Positions 51,386 through 59,847 of a stretch of 64,000 bases of DNA are shown here, piece by piece (the first letter of the stretch is position 1; each line of letters opens with the position of its first letter). The translations under genes were made by a program, and so were the position numbers. The stretch spans positions 62,001 to 126,000 of the forward strand of contig NZ_BLVZ01000001.1 of the NCBI RefSeq assembly GCF_015471405.1. The letters run 5' to 3'. Source of the stretch: Pseudomonas cichorii (GTDB lineage Bacteria; Pseudomonadota; Gammaproteobacteria; Pseudomonadales; Pseudomonadaceae). Under the pieces are notes generated by a model. It ran no database searches. It was not told the origin of the DNA and saw only the letters and a list, made by a program, of their open reading frames with translations.

Positions 51386-51823
51386 TCAATTCAGCTTTGA
51401 ACTCACGTAGATCAAGCGTACTGCCGCAACTGTAATGGCTTCCGCTTCTTCCTTGATATTGTCGACTTGTGACCTGATCGAGGTATTTTCATGGTTTTCG
51501 AGTAATCGAGCCATGTGGTAGATGTTCTGCGTGACTTCATGCAGGTTTTTATGCAGACGCGATATGACGCGATTCAGGCGCTCGCTCGTGTCATGAGTCT
51601 CCAGAGTGGGGAGAGGGCGCTCAAGGCTGAAGCCCGTCACTACATAGGTAACATCGATGCCAGCGTCTGAAATACGGGCCAGATAGTCGGCTCTGGGTGA
51701 GCGTATGCCGTTCTCGTAATTGCTCTGGGCATTGGTTTCAACACCCCCAATAGCGCCCAGCGTGCTTTGTGACAGCTTGAGTCTTATTCGTTCTCGTTTG
51801 AGGCGGGGGCCAATTCCGGGCAT
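51386..51823 (-). CDS. XRE-family helix-turn-helix regulator
   Basis: The 145-residue protein has an XRE/Cro HTH (about 5-60: RLKRERIRLKLSQSTLGAIGG, NYENGIRSPRADYLARI, in parts) and a helical C-terminal region (about 80-140) with no known fold. The HTH resembles phage CI-like repressors (the YVVTG tail after the HTH is shared by many in Pseudomonas). GAGG precedes the ATG. No prophage genes are nearby, so it is probably a resident regulator of unknown target. Confidence 0.85.
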   Translation of the reverse strand: MPGIGPRLKRERIRLKLSQSTLGAIGGVETNAQSNYENGIRSPRADYLARISDAGIDVTYVVTGFSLERPLPTLETHDTSERLNRVISRLHKNLHEVTQNIYHMARLLENHENTSIRSQVDNIKEEAEAITVAAVRLIYVSSKLN

Positions 51824-51870
51824 TCAGTTGTCCTCTAGAAGCGCCTGCCTGAAGAAGGCTGTGGCAGAAT

Positions 51871-51905
51871 TGTAAGGAGTGTGTAAGGGATTCCATGACC
51901 TTACA
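51871..51905. promoter_or_regulatory. TGTAAGG repeats, possible XRE operator
   Basis: TGTAAGG occurs at 51871-51877 and 51882-51888, and inverted (CCTTACA) at 51899-51905, 48-82 bases before the XRE start. They may be the regulator's own operator. Confidence 0.4.
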
Positions 51906-52126
51906 GACATATCCGGCACGACTGATCAATAAGCAAAAGTCGACATCATTCAGGTAAACAATTGCCGAGGTGAAGATAGCTGCACAGCGATGCTGTATTT
52001 AATCGCGAGTGTAATGGCCTATTGGGTGCTTTTGATACTGTTTTATACTTATTTGCACTTATATATATAAGTTTTTCGGTGGGTTTTCCGTCTTTCTTAT
52101 GCAACCAATAAAGCCTGCACAATAGA

Positions 52127-52150
52127 AAAGGCCCCTGTTACGGGGCCTTT
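52127..52150 (-). terminator. Intrinsic terminator of the pqi operon
   Basis: AAAGGCCCC (52127-52135) pairs with GGGGCCTTT (52142-52150). On the minus strand the stem is followed by TTTTCTATT, just after the pqiC stop. Confidence 0.88.
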
Positions 52151-52160
52151 GAGTCGGTTT

Positions 52161-52784
52161 TCAGAGGCATCGTGAGGAAGGATTCTGTGCCCAGCCCTGT
52201 GCGGTGCCGGCAATTTCCTGTGCGAGTTTCGAGACGGCCTGCTGGTGAGCCAGGATCAGGTTTTCCATACCCAATCCAGCCTGTTCGCGGATCACGCTGC
52301 TGCAGGTCAGGTTGAGGCGCTTGTTGCCTGCCGTTGCACCTGTGTTGCGCAGGCTCAGACTCCAGACCACATCAATCAGTGCGTACTGGCCAGGGACCGA
52401 CTCGAAGCGTCTGACATCGGTGCGTAATGAAAGCACTGGCTGCCCGCTGTCCTTTGGCAGTCCCGCCATGTCGCGGCTACCGAAGCGGCGTTCCAGCTGG
52501 GCGGTCAGCGCATCGTGAAACTCGTCGCCCAGTGGCGAACCCCAGCGTTCGGTATCCAGAATCGCCAGGCTGCCATCGCCCTGACGCACCACCAGCGGTG
52601 GCTGGTCAACCTGGACGGGCATCAGCACCGGCAGCATCTCGAACTGGAACGGCGCAGGCTGCGCACTGGGCACGGTGGCCGAGTTCATGGGGGCGATCAG
52701 CGTGTAGTAACGGGTCGGCGTCGATGAGCAGGCACTCAGGCCCAGCGCAGCAGCCAATACCATCAGTTTCAGGCGCAAGGTCAT
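52161..52784 (-). CDS. pqiC: PqiC-like lipoprotein (ABC transport auxiliary)
   Basis: The 207-residue lipoprotein has a lipobox ending in LSAC (Cys19), then a PqiC-type (DUF330) fold. It shows RYYTLIAP near the start, PLGDEFHDALTAQLERRFG and QYALIDVVWSLSLRN. PqiC sits at the outer membrane and pairs with PqiB, an MCE lipid transport bridge. It overlaps the pqiB stop by four bases and ends the operon. Confidence 0.88.
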   Translation of the reverse strand: MTLRLKLMVLAAALGLSACSSTPTRYYTLIAPMNSATVPSAQPAPFQFEMLPVLMPVQVDQPPLVVRQGDGSLAILDTERWGSPLGDEFHDALTAQLERRFGSRDMAGLPKDSGQPVLSLRTDVRRFESVPGQYALIDVVWSLSLRNTGATAGNKRLNLTCSSVIREQAGLGMENLILAHQQAVSKLAQEIAGTAQGWAQNPSSRCL

Positions 52785-54457
52785 TGTTTTGGCTCCAGAT
52801 CGATTGCACGGGATGAAGACGGCGCTTTGTATGAACCCGGCGCAGCATCACCGGTGCGGCCGCGAATCAGCGATTCAGGGTGACGGCTGAGGAAGTCGGT
52901 CAGTACACGCACCGAGCGGGCAGTGCGCTGCACTTCTTCCATGGCCTGGGTCAGTTGCTGGCGACCCGGAGAGTCTTCACCCAATGTTTCGTTGGCGCTG
53001 CTCAGGGTTTTTTCTGCCTGCTGCAACGTGCCGCGCATTTGCGGCAAGACGCTGCCGTTGACCTGCTTGAGGGTTTTCTGCAGCTCGATCAGGTTGCCAT
53101 TGAGGTTGCTGGCCAGTTCATCGATCGGCACTTTGCTGAGCTTGTCGACGAAGGCTTGCAGTTGCTCCTGCAACTTGTCGAAGTTACCCGGTACGGTGGG
53201 AATCTCCAGGGGCCTGGCCTTGGGGTTGAATGTCACCTTGGGTGCCTTGGGGTCGAACTCCATCGCAATGTACAACTGGCCGGTCAGCAGGTTGCCGGTG
53301 CGAGCCTGGGCACGCAGTCCGTTATTGACGAAGGCATTGAGGATTCTTGCCGATTGCTCGTCTTCGTTGCCGCGACCACCCAGCTGCCGCAGCTTGGACT
53401 CGGCCGCTCCCAGGCGGTTGGGGTAGATGACGGCGCCGACAATGCTCGGGAATGTCCCGGTTGCAGGGTCGTAATCCAGATCCACCGAAACCACCTTGCC
53501 AATGTTCACACCCAGAAAGTCCACCGGGGAATTGACTGCAAGCCCGCGCAGCGACTGGTTGAAGCGCATGCGTATATAGCGCGGCTCACCGTCCGGCGGT
53601 GCCAGGGCAGTGGCCTGGTCATCGAATATCTTGAACTCGGCGTTTTCGTCGGCCGGCTTGGATTCCGGGCTCCAGTTCGGCTCGCGGAATGCGATGCCAC
53701 CGGAAAGGATCGAGGTCAGTGACTGGGTATTGATTTTCAGGCCCGCAGTGCCGACGGTCACGTCCACGCCGCTGGCATTCCAGAATCGCGTGTCAGTGGT
53801 GATGTACTGGTCGTTCGGAGAGTTGATGAAAATCTGGACATCGACACCTTTGCCGTCCCTGGACAGCTCATAGGCCACTACCTGACCAACCTGAATGCGG
53901 CGGTAATAGACCGGTGAGCCGATATCCAGCGAGCCCAGATCGTCGGTGTGCAGGGTAAAGCGCTTGCCTTTCTCGCCGAAGGTCACCGGAGGCGGTGTCT
54001 CGAGGCCGGTAAAGTCGTTCTTGGTTTCCTGCGAGTTACCCGCGTCGGCACCAATGAATGCGCCCGACAGCAAGGTGTCGACCCCCGACACGCCATGGGC
54101 GCCGATGCGCGGCCGCACTACCCAGAACTGGCTGTCCACCCGGGTGAAAGGCGTTGCGGTGTTGTTGAGATCGACGGACGCCAGTACGTGTGTGCGGTCT
54201 TCGCTCAGGGTGATGGAAGTCACCATGCCGATCACCACGTTCTTGTACTTGACCTGGGTCTTGTTGGCCTCAAGGCCTTCAGCCGTCTGGAAGCTGATGG
54301 TGATGCGCGGGCCTATGTTCATCCAGTCGTGAAAGGCCATGGACAGGCCTATGAGCCCTGCCACGATCGGCACCAGCCAGATAAGCGAAACACGCATTCG
54401 ACGACGTTTGACTTCAGGACGAAGTAACGGCGAAGGGGGGACGTTATTGTCAGACAT
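52781..54457 (-). CDS. pqiB: PqiB, multi-MCE-domain lipid transport protein
   Basis: The 558-residue protein has one N-terminal membrane helix (about 22-44: VSLIWLVPIVAGLIGLSMAF) and three MCE domains (about 50-135, 165-225 and 290-400), then a long helical C-terminal part. This is the layout of E. coli PqiB, whose hexamer and coiled tube span the periplasm to move phospholipid. I chose ATG 54457, preceded by AGAGG; ATG 54472 is in frame but overlaps more of the PqiA gene. Confidence 0.94.
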   Translation of the reverse strand: MSDNNVPPSPLLRPEVKRRRMRVSLIWLVPIVAGLIGLSMAFHDWMNIGPRITISFQTAEGLEANKTQVKYKNVVIGMVTSITLSEDRTHVLASVDLNNTATPFTRVDSQFWVVRPRIGAHGVSGVDTLLSGAFIGADAGNSQETKNDFTGLETPPPVTFGEKGKRFTLHTDDLGSLDIGSPVYYRRIQVGQVVAYELSRDGKGVDVQIFINSPNDQYITTDTRFWNASGVDVTVGTAGLKINTQSLTSILSGGIAFREPNWSPESKPADENAEFKIFDDQATALAPPDGEPRYIRMRFNQSLRGLAVNSPVDFLGVNIGKVVSVDLDYDPATGTFPSIVGAVIYPNRLGAAESKLRQLGGRGNEDEQSARILNAFVNNGLRAQARTGNLLTGQLYIAMEFDPKAPKVTFNPKARPLEIPTVPGNFDKLQEQLQAFVDKLSKVPIDELASNLNGNLIELQKTLKQVNGSVLPQMRGTLQQAEKTLSSANETLGEDSPGRQQLTQAMEEVQRTARSVRVLTDFLSRHPESLIRGRTGDAAPGSYKAPSSSRAIDLEPKQ

Positions 54458-55064
54458 CTTCAACCTCTGCATCCCAGATAAGCCGGGGATCGAAACTCAT
54501 GGCGGCGAACATCGTCATCACCACTACCAGACCAAAAAACAGAATGCCGATCATCGGCTCGATGGTGCTCAGCTCACGGAACTGTACAAGAGAGGCGACC
54601 AGGGCGACGACCAGCACATCGAGCATCGACCAATAGCCGATCAGTTCAATGAACCGATAAAGCCGCGCACGCTCAAGCATGGCCCAGCGACTGCGCCGCT
54701 GGCAGGTGATCAAGAGCATGCCCAGGACCAGAAACTTCACACAAGGCACCACGACGCTGGCGATGAAAATAAGCAGGGCAATATCCCATGAGCCACTTTT
54801 GAAGAACTCCACCACGCCACTCATGATGGTGTTCTGGCTGCTGTTGCCCAGCAGAGTGGTGTACATCACAGGCAGCACATTGGCCGGGACGTAGAAAATC
54901 AGTCCGGCAATCAGGAACGCCCAGGTCCGGGCAATGCTGTTTGGTTTGCGTCGATGCACGGGCGAGTCGCAGCGCGGGCACTGATGGGCTTCTTGCGGGC
55001 AGGCATAGCCGCAGGTATGACACAGGCACAAATTCTGTTCATGGGCGAAGGGAATGCCGTTCAT
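54450..55064 (-). CDS. pqiA: PqiA-domain inner membrane protein, second
   Basis: The 204-residue protein has a zinc-ribbon N-terminus with CHTCGYACP and CPRC pairs, then four membrane helices (LIFYVPANVLPVMY and LDVLVVALVASLVQF among them). It is the C-terminal half-type PqiA domain, here as a separate gene. It overlaps the other pqiA gene by four bases and pqiB by eight. PqiA is the inner membrane partner of PqiB. Confidence 0.9.
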   Translation of the reverse strand: MNGIPFAHEQNLCLCHTCGYACPQEAHQCPRCDSPVHRRKPNSIARTWAFLIAGLIFYVPANVLPVMYTTLLGNSSQNTIMSGVVEFFKSGSWDIALLIFIASVVVPCVKFLVLGMLLITCQRRSRWAMLERARLYRFIELIGYWSMLDVLVVALVASLVQFRELSTIEPMIGILFFGLVVVMTMFAAMSFDPRLIWDAEVEDV

Positions 55065-55690
55065 CCTGGCTGGACTCCCAGTTCATCCCACAGGCGGCGG
55101 ATATCCTTGTTGGCGATCAGCAGGATCAGCACCATCAGCATCGCCATGGCCCACAGGCCAAGGCCGGGATGAACATCGAGCATCCCCGAGAGCTTGATGA
55201 TGGCCACCAGAATGCCGAGCATGCACACTTCCAGCATGCTCCAGGGGCGCAAATGTTCCAGTGCGCGCATGCAGGCCTTGAAGCCAGGGGCAATGACCCC
55301 GTTATGAGCGTGCAGCAGCAGCCAGAACAGCAGGGCGATCTGCAACAGAGGTGCAAGGATGATCGACAGGCCTGCCACCAGTGCAATGATCGTGATGCGC
55401 CCCTGGGCAAGAGCTTCCACCGATTCCCATAAGGTCACTTCGTTGGTCAGGCCCTTCATGCTGATGCTGATCACCGGAAAGAAGTTGGCGAACATGAACA
55501 GCAGGGCGGCGGCAACGGTCAGGGCCAGCAATTGCTCGATGGTCAGGCGATGGCCGCGGCCCAGCAATGCCTTGCAACGCAGGCAATGTGCCGACTCGCC
55601 TGCCTTGAGGGGCTGGGCTTCATACAGCGAGTCACAGTGCTCGCAGATAATCAGGTCCGACAGAGGTTTCATGGAATGCACAGTGGTCAT
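55061..55690 (-). CDS. pqiA: PqiA-domain inner membrane protein, first
   Basis: This 209-residue protein carries a zinc-ribbon (ICEHCDSLY, HCLRCKALL) and four membrane helices, with the FANFFPVISISMKG segment typical of PqiA. It is the first gene of the pqi operon. Start is uncertain: ATG 55690 was chosen, but ATG 55672 is almost as good and an earlier in-frame start at 55807 is unlikely. None has a strong Shine-Dalgarno. Confidence 0.88.
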   Translation of the reverse strand: MTTVHSMKPLSDLIICEHCDSLYEAQPLKAGESAHCLRCKALLGRGHRLTIEQLLALTVAAALLFMFANFFPVISISMKGLTNEVTLWESVEALAQGRITIIALVAGLSIILAPLLQIALLFWLLLHAHNGVIAPGFKACMRALEHLRPWSMLEVCMLGILVAIIKLSGMLDVHPGLGLWAMAMLMVLILLIANKDIRRLWDELGVQPG

Positions 55691-56073
55691 CGACGCCGTT
55701 GATGCAGGATTTGCCGGGTTGAAAAAAACGAGGACGGGAAGATACCTCGTTAATGGCATTACGGCATGTTTTTCTGTGTAAACAGCTGTTCTTTTATAAA
55801 CAGCCAAGGTGAACCATTGACCTCATGTATCGGTTGTCGTTCCCATGTCATTGCGCCATTATTTTGTAACGCTGTTGTCATCTGGAAGACAGCGTGGAGA
55901 AACATTTCATTACATGATGGCAAGTTACGCCCGGCTTCATGCACAGCCAGCCCTGTAGCGGCGAACAGGGCGTCGATAGGTGCAAGGCCACCCTGCGTCA
56001 CCTCGACACAGCGCCTCAAACCCGAAGGCAGTAATGCTAGACTCGCGCCACTTCAGACGAGGAGCAGACTTAC
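55691..56073. other. Gap between pqiA and the SPOR-like lipoprotein gene
   Basis: This 383-base divergent region should hold the promoters of the pqi operon and of the lipoprotein gene at 56074. An 86-codon minus-strand frame (55759-56019) crosses it, but it starts at TTG, has no Shine-Dalgarno and no known domain, so I do not call it a gene. No other structure stands out. Confidence 0.5.
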
Positions 56074-56430
56074 GTGCGCAAGACGGTAATGATTATGGCA
56101 GCGCTGACGTTGGTGCTGGCCGGATGCGATGCAGGAAACTCTCGGCCATCGGCCCGCGACAAGGCCGAGCCGACAGCTCAGGCTCCACAGGTGTCGACTC
56201 CGCAGTGGTTCATTCAGATGAACTCCAAAGAGGCGGTCAGCGATATCAGTGCCTGGTTGCTCGAACGTAGCTATGCGCCGGTAGTGGTCACCATCGACGG
56301 CAAGCAGCAGTTGTTGATTGGTCCGTTCCAGAGCCCCGAGCAGGCAGAAGAACAGCGAGTCGGCCTGTTGGCCAAGGTTGCCAAGTCTCACCGGTTGGCT
56401 GCGCCGGTTGTCATCGAGCGTAATCAGTAA
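56074..56430 (+). CDS. Small lipoprotein with SPOR-like domain
   Basis: The 118-residue protein has a short signal peptide with lipobox LAGC (Cys18), a Ser/Ala/Pro linker, then a SPOR-like fold (about 42-118). This has QWFIQMNSKE at its start and LLIGPFQSPEQAEEQ. SPOR domains bind denuded peptidoglycan at division sites. The start is GTG at 56074 with GGAG nine bases upstream. A strong terminator follows the stop. Confidence 0.78.
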   Translation: MRKTVMIMAALTLVLAGCDAGNSRPSARDKAEPTAQAPQVSTPQWFIQMNSKEAVSDISAWLLERSYAPVVVTIDGKQQLLIGPFQSPEQAEEQRVGLLAKVAKSHRLAAPVVIERNQ

Positions 56431-56439
56431 TGCGTTGAG

Positions 56440-56471
56440 CCAGCGCGACCCGTATTGACGGGCCGCGCTGG
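56440..56471. terminator. Bidirectional terminator
   Basis: CCAGCGCGACCCGT (56440-56453) pairs with ACGGGCCGCGCTGG (56458-56471) with one mismatch and a four-base loop. It lies between convergent genes ending at 56430 and 56478. Confidence 0.8.
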
Positions 56472-56477
56472 TGTGAA

Positions 56478-56795
56478 TCAGCGACGTCCCAGCAACAGCC
56501 CTACCACCAGACCGAATCCGGCAGAAATGGCCACGGTCTGCCATGGATGCCCGCCAATATAGGTTTCAGTCGCTTCGACCACAGGCTTTGTGCGATCACG
56601 CACGCTGGAAACCGATTCCAGTGCCTGTTTGAGCTTCAGGCTCAATTGGGCGCGCAGGGTTTCCGCTTCTTCGCCTACCAGTGCAGCGCTGTCCTTGAGC
56701 AGTTTGTCTGATTCTTCGATCAGAGCCTGCAATTCGCTGAATGCCTGATCCTTGATCTGATCGGCAGTACTTTGCGCAGCGTTTTTACGAGCCAT
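56478..56795 (-). CDS. DUF883 (ElaB/YqjD-type) protein
   Basis: The 105-residue protein has an amphipathic helical front (residues 1-75) rich in Ala, Glu and Lys, and a C-terminal anchor with GGHPWQTVAISAGFGLVVGLLLGRR (in pieces). That end is the mark of the ElaB/YqjD/YgaM family, which tethers ribosomes to the inner membrane in stationary phase. A ribosome-tethering role is inferred from the family only. AAAGGAAA precedes the ATG. Confidence 0.87.
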   Translation of the reverse strand: MARKNAAQSTADQIKDQAFSELQALIEESDKLLKDSAALVGEEAETLRAQLSLKLKQALESVSSVRDRTKPVVEATETYIGGHPWQTVAISAGFGLVVGLLLGRR

Positions 56796-56927
56796 GATGT
56801 TTTCCTTTCAGTTGATGGCAGTGTTCCTCAATGGAGTCCTGAGTGTTGCGGAAAGTTGCAATTGCACAAGTCATCATTCGCAAAGGGCCCGGTAGACCCC
56901 ATAAAAGATTCACTGCCAGGTATGCCG

Positions 56928-56999
56928 CCTCGCGAATGAATTCGCTCCTGCACAGCCTTCACGCTGCAAAAACTGTAGGAGCGAATTCATTCGCGAAGG
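56928..56999. repeat. REP pair between the DUF883 and 84-residue genes
   Basis: CCTCGCGAATGAATTCGCTCC (56928-56948) and GGAGCGAATTCATTCGCGAAGG (about 56978-56999) are inverted, with about 30 bases between. They are of the same family as 40145-40176. Confidence 0.85.
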
Positions 57000-57050
57000 A
57001 CCAGGGTGTAAGATGCAGCCGTTTTTAGTCGTAGGTAGTAGGTGAACGCT

Positions 57051-57305
57051 ATGAGTTTCAATCTGGCCAACCGGTCTCTCCCCGAACGCGCTGCCATTGA
57101 GGATGAGAAGTCCCGCTTGTTCGAACTCTGGCAGAGCAACCTGGGCAAGGCCAAAGGTGAAGCGGCTCGCCTGATGGGTGAAAGATCCAAGCGCAAGGGA
57201 AAGTGGTCGGAATGGGTTCGTTCTGAACTGGATGCCATGAGCCCGCCGGAATACGCCAACATGGTCCGCAGTGAAGTGAATCGCCTCATGGCGGCAGCCA
57301 AGTAA
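57051..57305 (+). CDS. Conserved-type 84-residue protein, function unknown
   Basis: The product is a highly charged helical protein without signal peptide or membrane helix. Residues 1-30 hold NLANRSLPERAAIEDE, and 30-60 hold a Lys/Arg-rich stretch (GERSKRKGKWSEWVRSE). It resembles small uncharacterised proteins of Pseudomonas, but no family is named. ATG 57051 with AGGTG upstream was chosen over 57042. It ends two bases before the convergent LysR gene. Confidence 0.7.
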   Translation: MSFNLANRSLPERAAIEDEKSRLFELWQSNLGKAKGEAARLMGERSKRKGKWSEWVRSELDAMSPPEYANMVRSEVNRLMAAAK

Positions 57306-57307
57306 AT

Positions 57308-58213
57308 TCAGAACAGCTCGATGATTGCCTCGCGTACGGCATCGACAGCCGGATCGGGCAGGGTGCCGGTACGCCAGCCAAGCTCTATCGGATAGCGCGG
57401 CATCGTCAGCGGGCAAGGCAACAAGGCAAGGTCGGTCAGTTGCGCAATTGCCTGTGCTGCGTGAGTGGGAATGGTGGACAGTGCCTGTGTGCCCTTGAGC
57501 AGATAAGGCAATGCCGCAAAATGCGTGGTCGACGCACACACTCGGCGGTCAAGGCCCATGCTGGCCAGCCGTTCATCAACCATGCCGATCAGCCCGCCGG
57601 ATGAAATCAGAATCTGTTCGCGCTCGATGAACTCCTCGACGCTCAGGGTCGTCTGGCCGGGCCTCAGGCTGGCCGGGTCCACCAGACACGAATAATCGCC
57701 TTCACCCAATACTCGCCGGGTCAGCAAGCGGTTGGCAAACCCGCCAGAGGCAATCGCCAGATCGATAGTGCGGTCCAGCAGGGCGGCTGCGACGATCTGG
57801 CTGTGGGTCTGACGGAAAATCAGGCGCAGCCCGGGCGCGCGAATCCGGATTGCAGCCATCAGGCGTTTGCCCAATGCCATTTCAAAGTCATCCGACAGGC
57901 CTGTCACCACGGAACGTCCTTCGTAGTGGCCGGGCACCGGCGCAACCATGGCAAGGCTCTGCCGGCATTTGTTCAGGGCGTCGGTGACCACCGGTTTGAG
58001 CTGATCTGCCCGCAAGGTCGGCGCCAGGCCTCGCCCGGTGCGGACGAACAACTGATCGCCATATAGCTCCCGCAGACGGCGCAAGGCCGCGCTGATGGCC
58101 GATTGCGTCACGCCCAGGCGCAGTGCTGCCCGACTGGCGCTGGACTCATCGTGCAGGGCTTCGAAGACCTTGAGCAGATTGAGATCGATGGTGCTGATAT
58201 TCATGCTGTTCAT
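57308..58213 (-). CDS. LysR-family regulator beside nitrilase
   Basis: The LysR regulator has the HTH near its start (STIDLNLLKVFEALHDESSASRAALRLGV, in parts) and TQSAISAALRRLRELYGDQLFVRTGRG; the latter is the NodD/LinR-type signature. The effector domain follows. It is divergent from the nitrilase gene, with a perfect CATTGA-N11-TCAATG inverted repeat between them. The start is uncertain among ATGs at 58204, 58213 and 58225; 58213 was chosen. It likely controls the nitrilase. Confidence 0.88.
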   Translation of the reverse strand: MNSMNISTIDLNLLKVFEALHDESSASRAALRLGVTQSAISAALRRLRELYGDQLFVRTGRGLAPTLRADQLKPVVTDALNKCRQSLAMVAPVPGHYEGRSVVTGLSDDFEMALGKRLMAAIRIRAPGLRLIFRQTHSQIVAAALLDRTIDLAIASGGFANRLLTRRVLGEGDYSCLVDPASLRPGQTTLSVEEFIEREQILISSGGLIGMVDERLASMGLDRRVCASTTHFAALPYLLKGTQALSTIPTHAAQAIAQLTDLALLPCPLTMPRYPIELGWRTGTLPDPAVDAVREAIIELF

Positions 58214-58222
58214 ATCATTAAG

Positions 58223-58245
58223 CATTGAGATGGGGTTTATCAATG
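58223..58245. promoter_or_regulatory. LysR-type operator (CATTGA-N11-TCAATG)
   Basis: CATTGA (58223-58228) and TCAATG (58240-58245) are inverted and 11 bases apart, the usual T-N11-A geometry for LysR binding. The site lies between the LysR and nitrilase starts. Confidence 0.65.
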
Positions 58246-58296
58246 TTGGGCGGCCAGCCGAGAATTGGCAACATCAATAGCCAGAGGAGTCTCGCC

Positions 58297-59223
58297 ATGT
58301 TCAAGTCCATCGTTGCCGCACTACAGATAGGCGCATTGCCGGGTGGCAAGTCAGACACCCTGGAACTGATCCTTTCCTACGAGCAGGCCATCATCGAATC
58401 CGGCGCCCGTGTCGTGGTCATGCCCGAGGCGCTTCTGGGCGGTTATCCCAAGGGGGAAACCTTCGGCACTCAACTGGGTTACCGCCTGCCGCAAGGGCGT
58501 GAAGCATTTGCGCGCTATTTCGAGAACGCCATCGATGTGCCCGGCGATGAAACCCGGGCACTTGCGCAGATGTCGGCGCGTACGGGAGCGAGTCTGGTAT
58601 TGGGTGTGATCGAGCGCTCCGGCAGCAGTCTGTATTGCACTGCACTGCTTTTCGAGCCCGAAGGCGGTCTGGTCGCCACGCATCGCAAGCTGATGCCGAC
58701 CGGGACCGAGCGGCTTATCTGGAGCAAGGGTGATGGCTCGACCCTGCCAGTGGTACCGAGCCGTGCCGGTCGCCTGGGGACGGCTATTTGCTGGGAAAAC
58801 CATATGCCGCTGCTGCGTACCGCCATGTATGCCAAGGGCGTGGATATCTGGTGTGCGCCTACCGTGGATGAGCGGGAGATATGGCAATGCTCGATGCGTC
58901 ACATCGCCCATGAAGGCCGGATGTTCGTCATCAGTGCCTGCCAGGTGCAGCCATCGCCACAAGCGCTGGGGATCGATGTTGCCAACTGGCCAGCCGATCG
59001 CCCGCTGATCAATGGCGGTAGCGTGATTGTCGGGCCGATGGGGGATGTGCTGGCGGGGCCGCTGGTGGGTGAAACCGGGCTGCTGGTGGCTGAAATCGAT
59101 GTCGATGAACTGGTCAAGGCCCGTTATGACTTCGATGTGGTGGGGCACTATGCGCGGCCTGATGTTTTTGAGCTGGTCGTGGATGAGCGCCCGAAGCCCG
59201 GCGTGCGTTTTATCACAGGCTGA
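58297..59223 (+). CDS. Nitrilase
   Basis: The 308-residue enzyme hydrolyses a nitrile to the acid and ammonia. The catalytic triad is visible: Glu44 ([12 protein letters not shown]), Lys131 ([13 protein letters not shown]) and Cys165 ([12 protein letters not shown]). It ends with [15 protein letters not shown], as in many nitrilases. In P. syringae such enzymes can act on arylacetonitriles and plant nitriles; the substrate here is not known. AGAGGAG lies seven bases before ATG 58297. Confidence 0.93.
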   Translation: MFKSIVAALQIGALPGGKSDTLELILSYEQAIIESGARVVVMPEALLGGYPKGETFGTQLGYRLPQGREAFARYFENAIDVPGDETRALAQMSARTGASLVLGVIERSGSSLYCTALLFEPEGGLVATHRKLMPTGTERLIWSKGDGSTLPVVPSRAGRLGTAICWENHMPLLRTAMYAKGVDIWCAPTVDEREIWQCSMRHIAHEGRMFVISACQVQPSPQALGIDVANWPADRPLINGGSVIVGPMGDVLAGPLVGETGLLVAEIDVDELVKARYDFDVVGHYARPDVFELVVDERPKPGVRFITG

Positions 59224-59226
59224 GTG

Positions 59227-59706
59227 TTACCAGTCGCCAGCGGCGGGCTGCGGCAGGCTCAGGGTGCCGCTGTCCCTGAAACGCACGGTGCCAAATACAC
59301 CGCCCGCCAGCTTGCCGCTCAAGGTGTAGGGCAGGTTGTCCAGGCGTTGGCTTTGCGTCAGGCCAACGGCCTGGCGCAGCGCTGAGAAGGCCGAGATGCT
59401 CACCGGTACCACCAGCACGGTTTCAGAGAACCGTCCGATACTGCCTTGCTGGTCACTGACACCGGAGGCCAGCAGCTTGCCATTCACTTCCAGGTCCAGT
59501 GCCACACCGTTGTAGTCGATGGCGGTTTCATTGGGGTTCTGTAGGCGCAACTTGACTGCCATGCGCATCTCCAGACCCTGACCGGGCAAGGGTTCGATGC
59601 CGACCACATTGATATTGACCGGGTCGCGACCGGCAAACAGCGCACAGCCGCTCAAGGTCAGAATCAACAGGCTGGCGAGCAGGCTGCGCAGTGTGCGTGA
59701 TGGCAT
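59227..59706 (-). CDS. LEA14-like (WHy domain) lipoprotein
   Basis: The 159-residue lipoprotein has a signal peptide with lipobox LSGC (Cys21). A water-stress/hypersensitivity (WHy, LEA type 2) fold follows, with VNINVVGIEPLPG, VKLRLQNPNETAIDYNGVALDLEVNG (in parts). Such proteins are found in the envelope and are linked to desiccation or stress tolerance, mostly by homology. ATG 59706 with GGGGAG upstream was preferred to 59757. It ends four bases after the nitrilase stop (convergent). Confidence 0.83.
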   Translation of the reverse strand: MPSRTLRSLLASLLILTLSGCALFAGRDPVNINVVGIEPLPGQGLEMRMAVKLRLQNPNETAIDYNGVALDLEVNGKLLASGVSDQQGSIGRFSETVLVVPVSISAFSALRQAVGLTQSQRLDNLPYTLSGKLAGGVFGTVRFRDSGTLSLPQPAAGDW

Positions 59707-59847
59707 CCGGGGACTCCCCAAAAATGGCGATACTGGCTCAGACCGCAGGCTCTGCAAGAGATTCGCCTGCTGCGACCTTTGCCTCGGAATCTACAAAAGT
59801 CGATGATTTCTGCTATTCCAATAACAACAGTACTCTGGAAATCAGCC

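Larger units (their letters stand above)
51824..52160. other. Gap between XRE gene and pqiC
   Basis: This 337-base gap has no gene. It holds three TGTAAGG-type repeats (51871-51905), a 16-base palindrome ACTTATATATATAAGT (52057-52072), and the pqi terminator (52127-52150). The AT-rich stretch near 52020-52090 looks like promoter-type sequence. Confidence 0.6.

Noticed and set aside
55759..56019. An 86-codon minus-strand frame in the pqi upstream gap
   Set aside because: It has a TTG start, no Shine-Dalgarno and no known fold, and occupies a region expected to hold two promoters.
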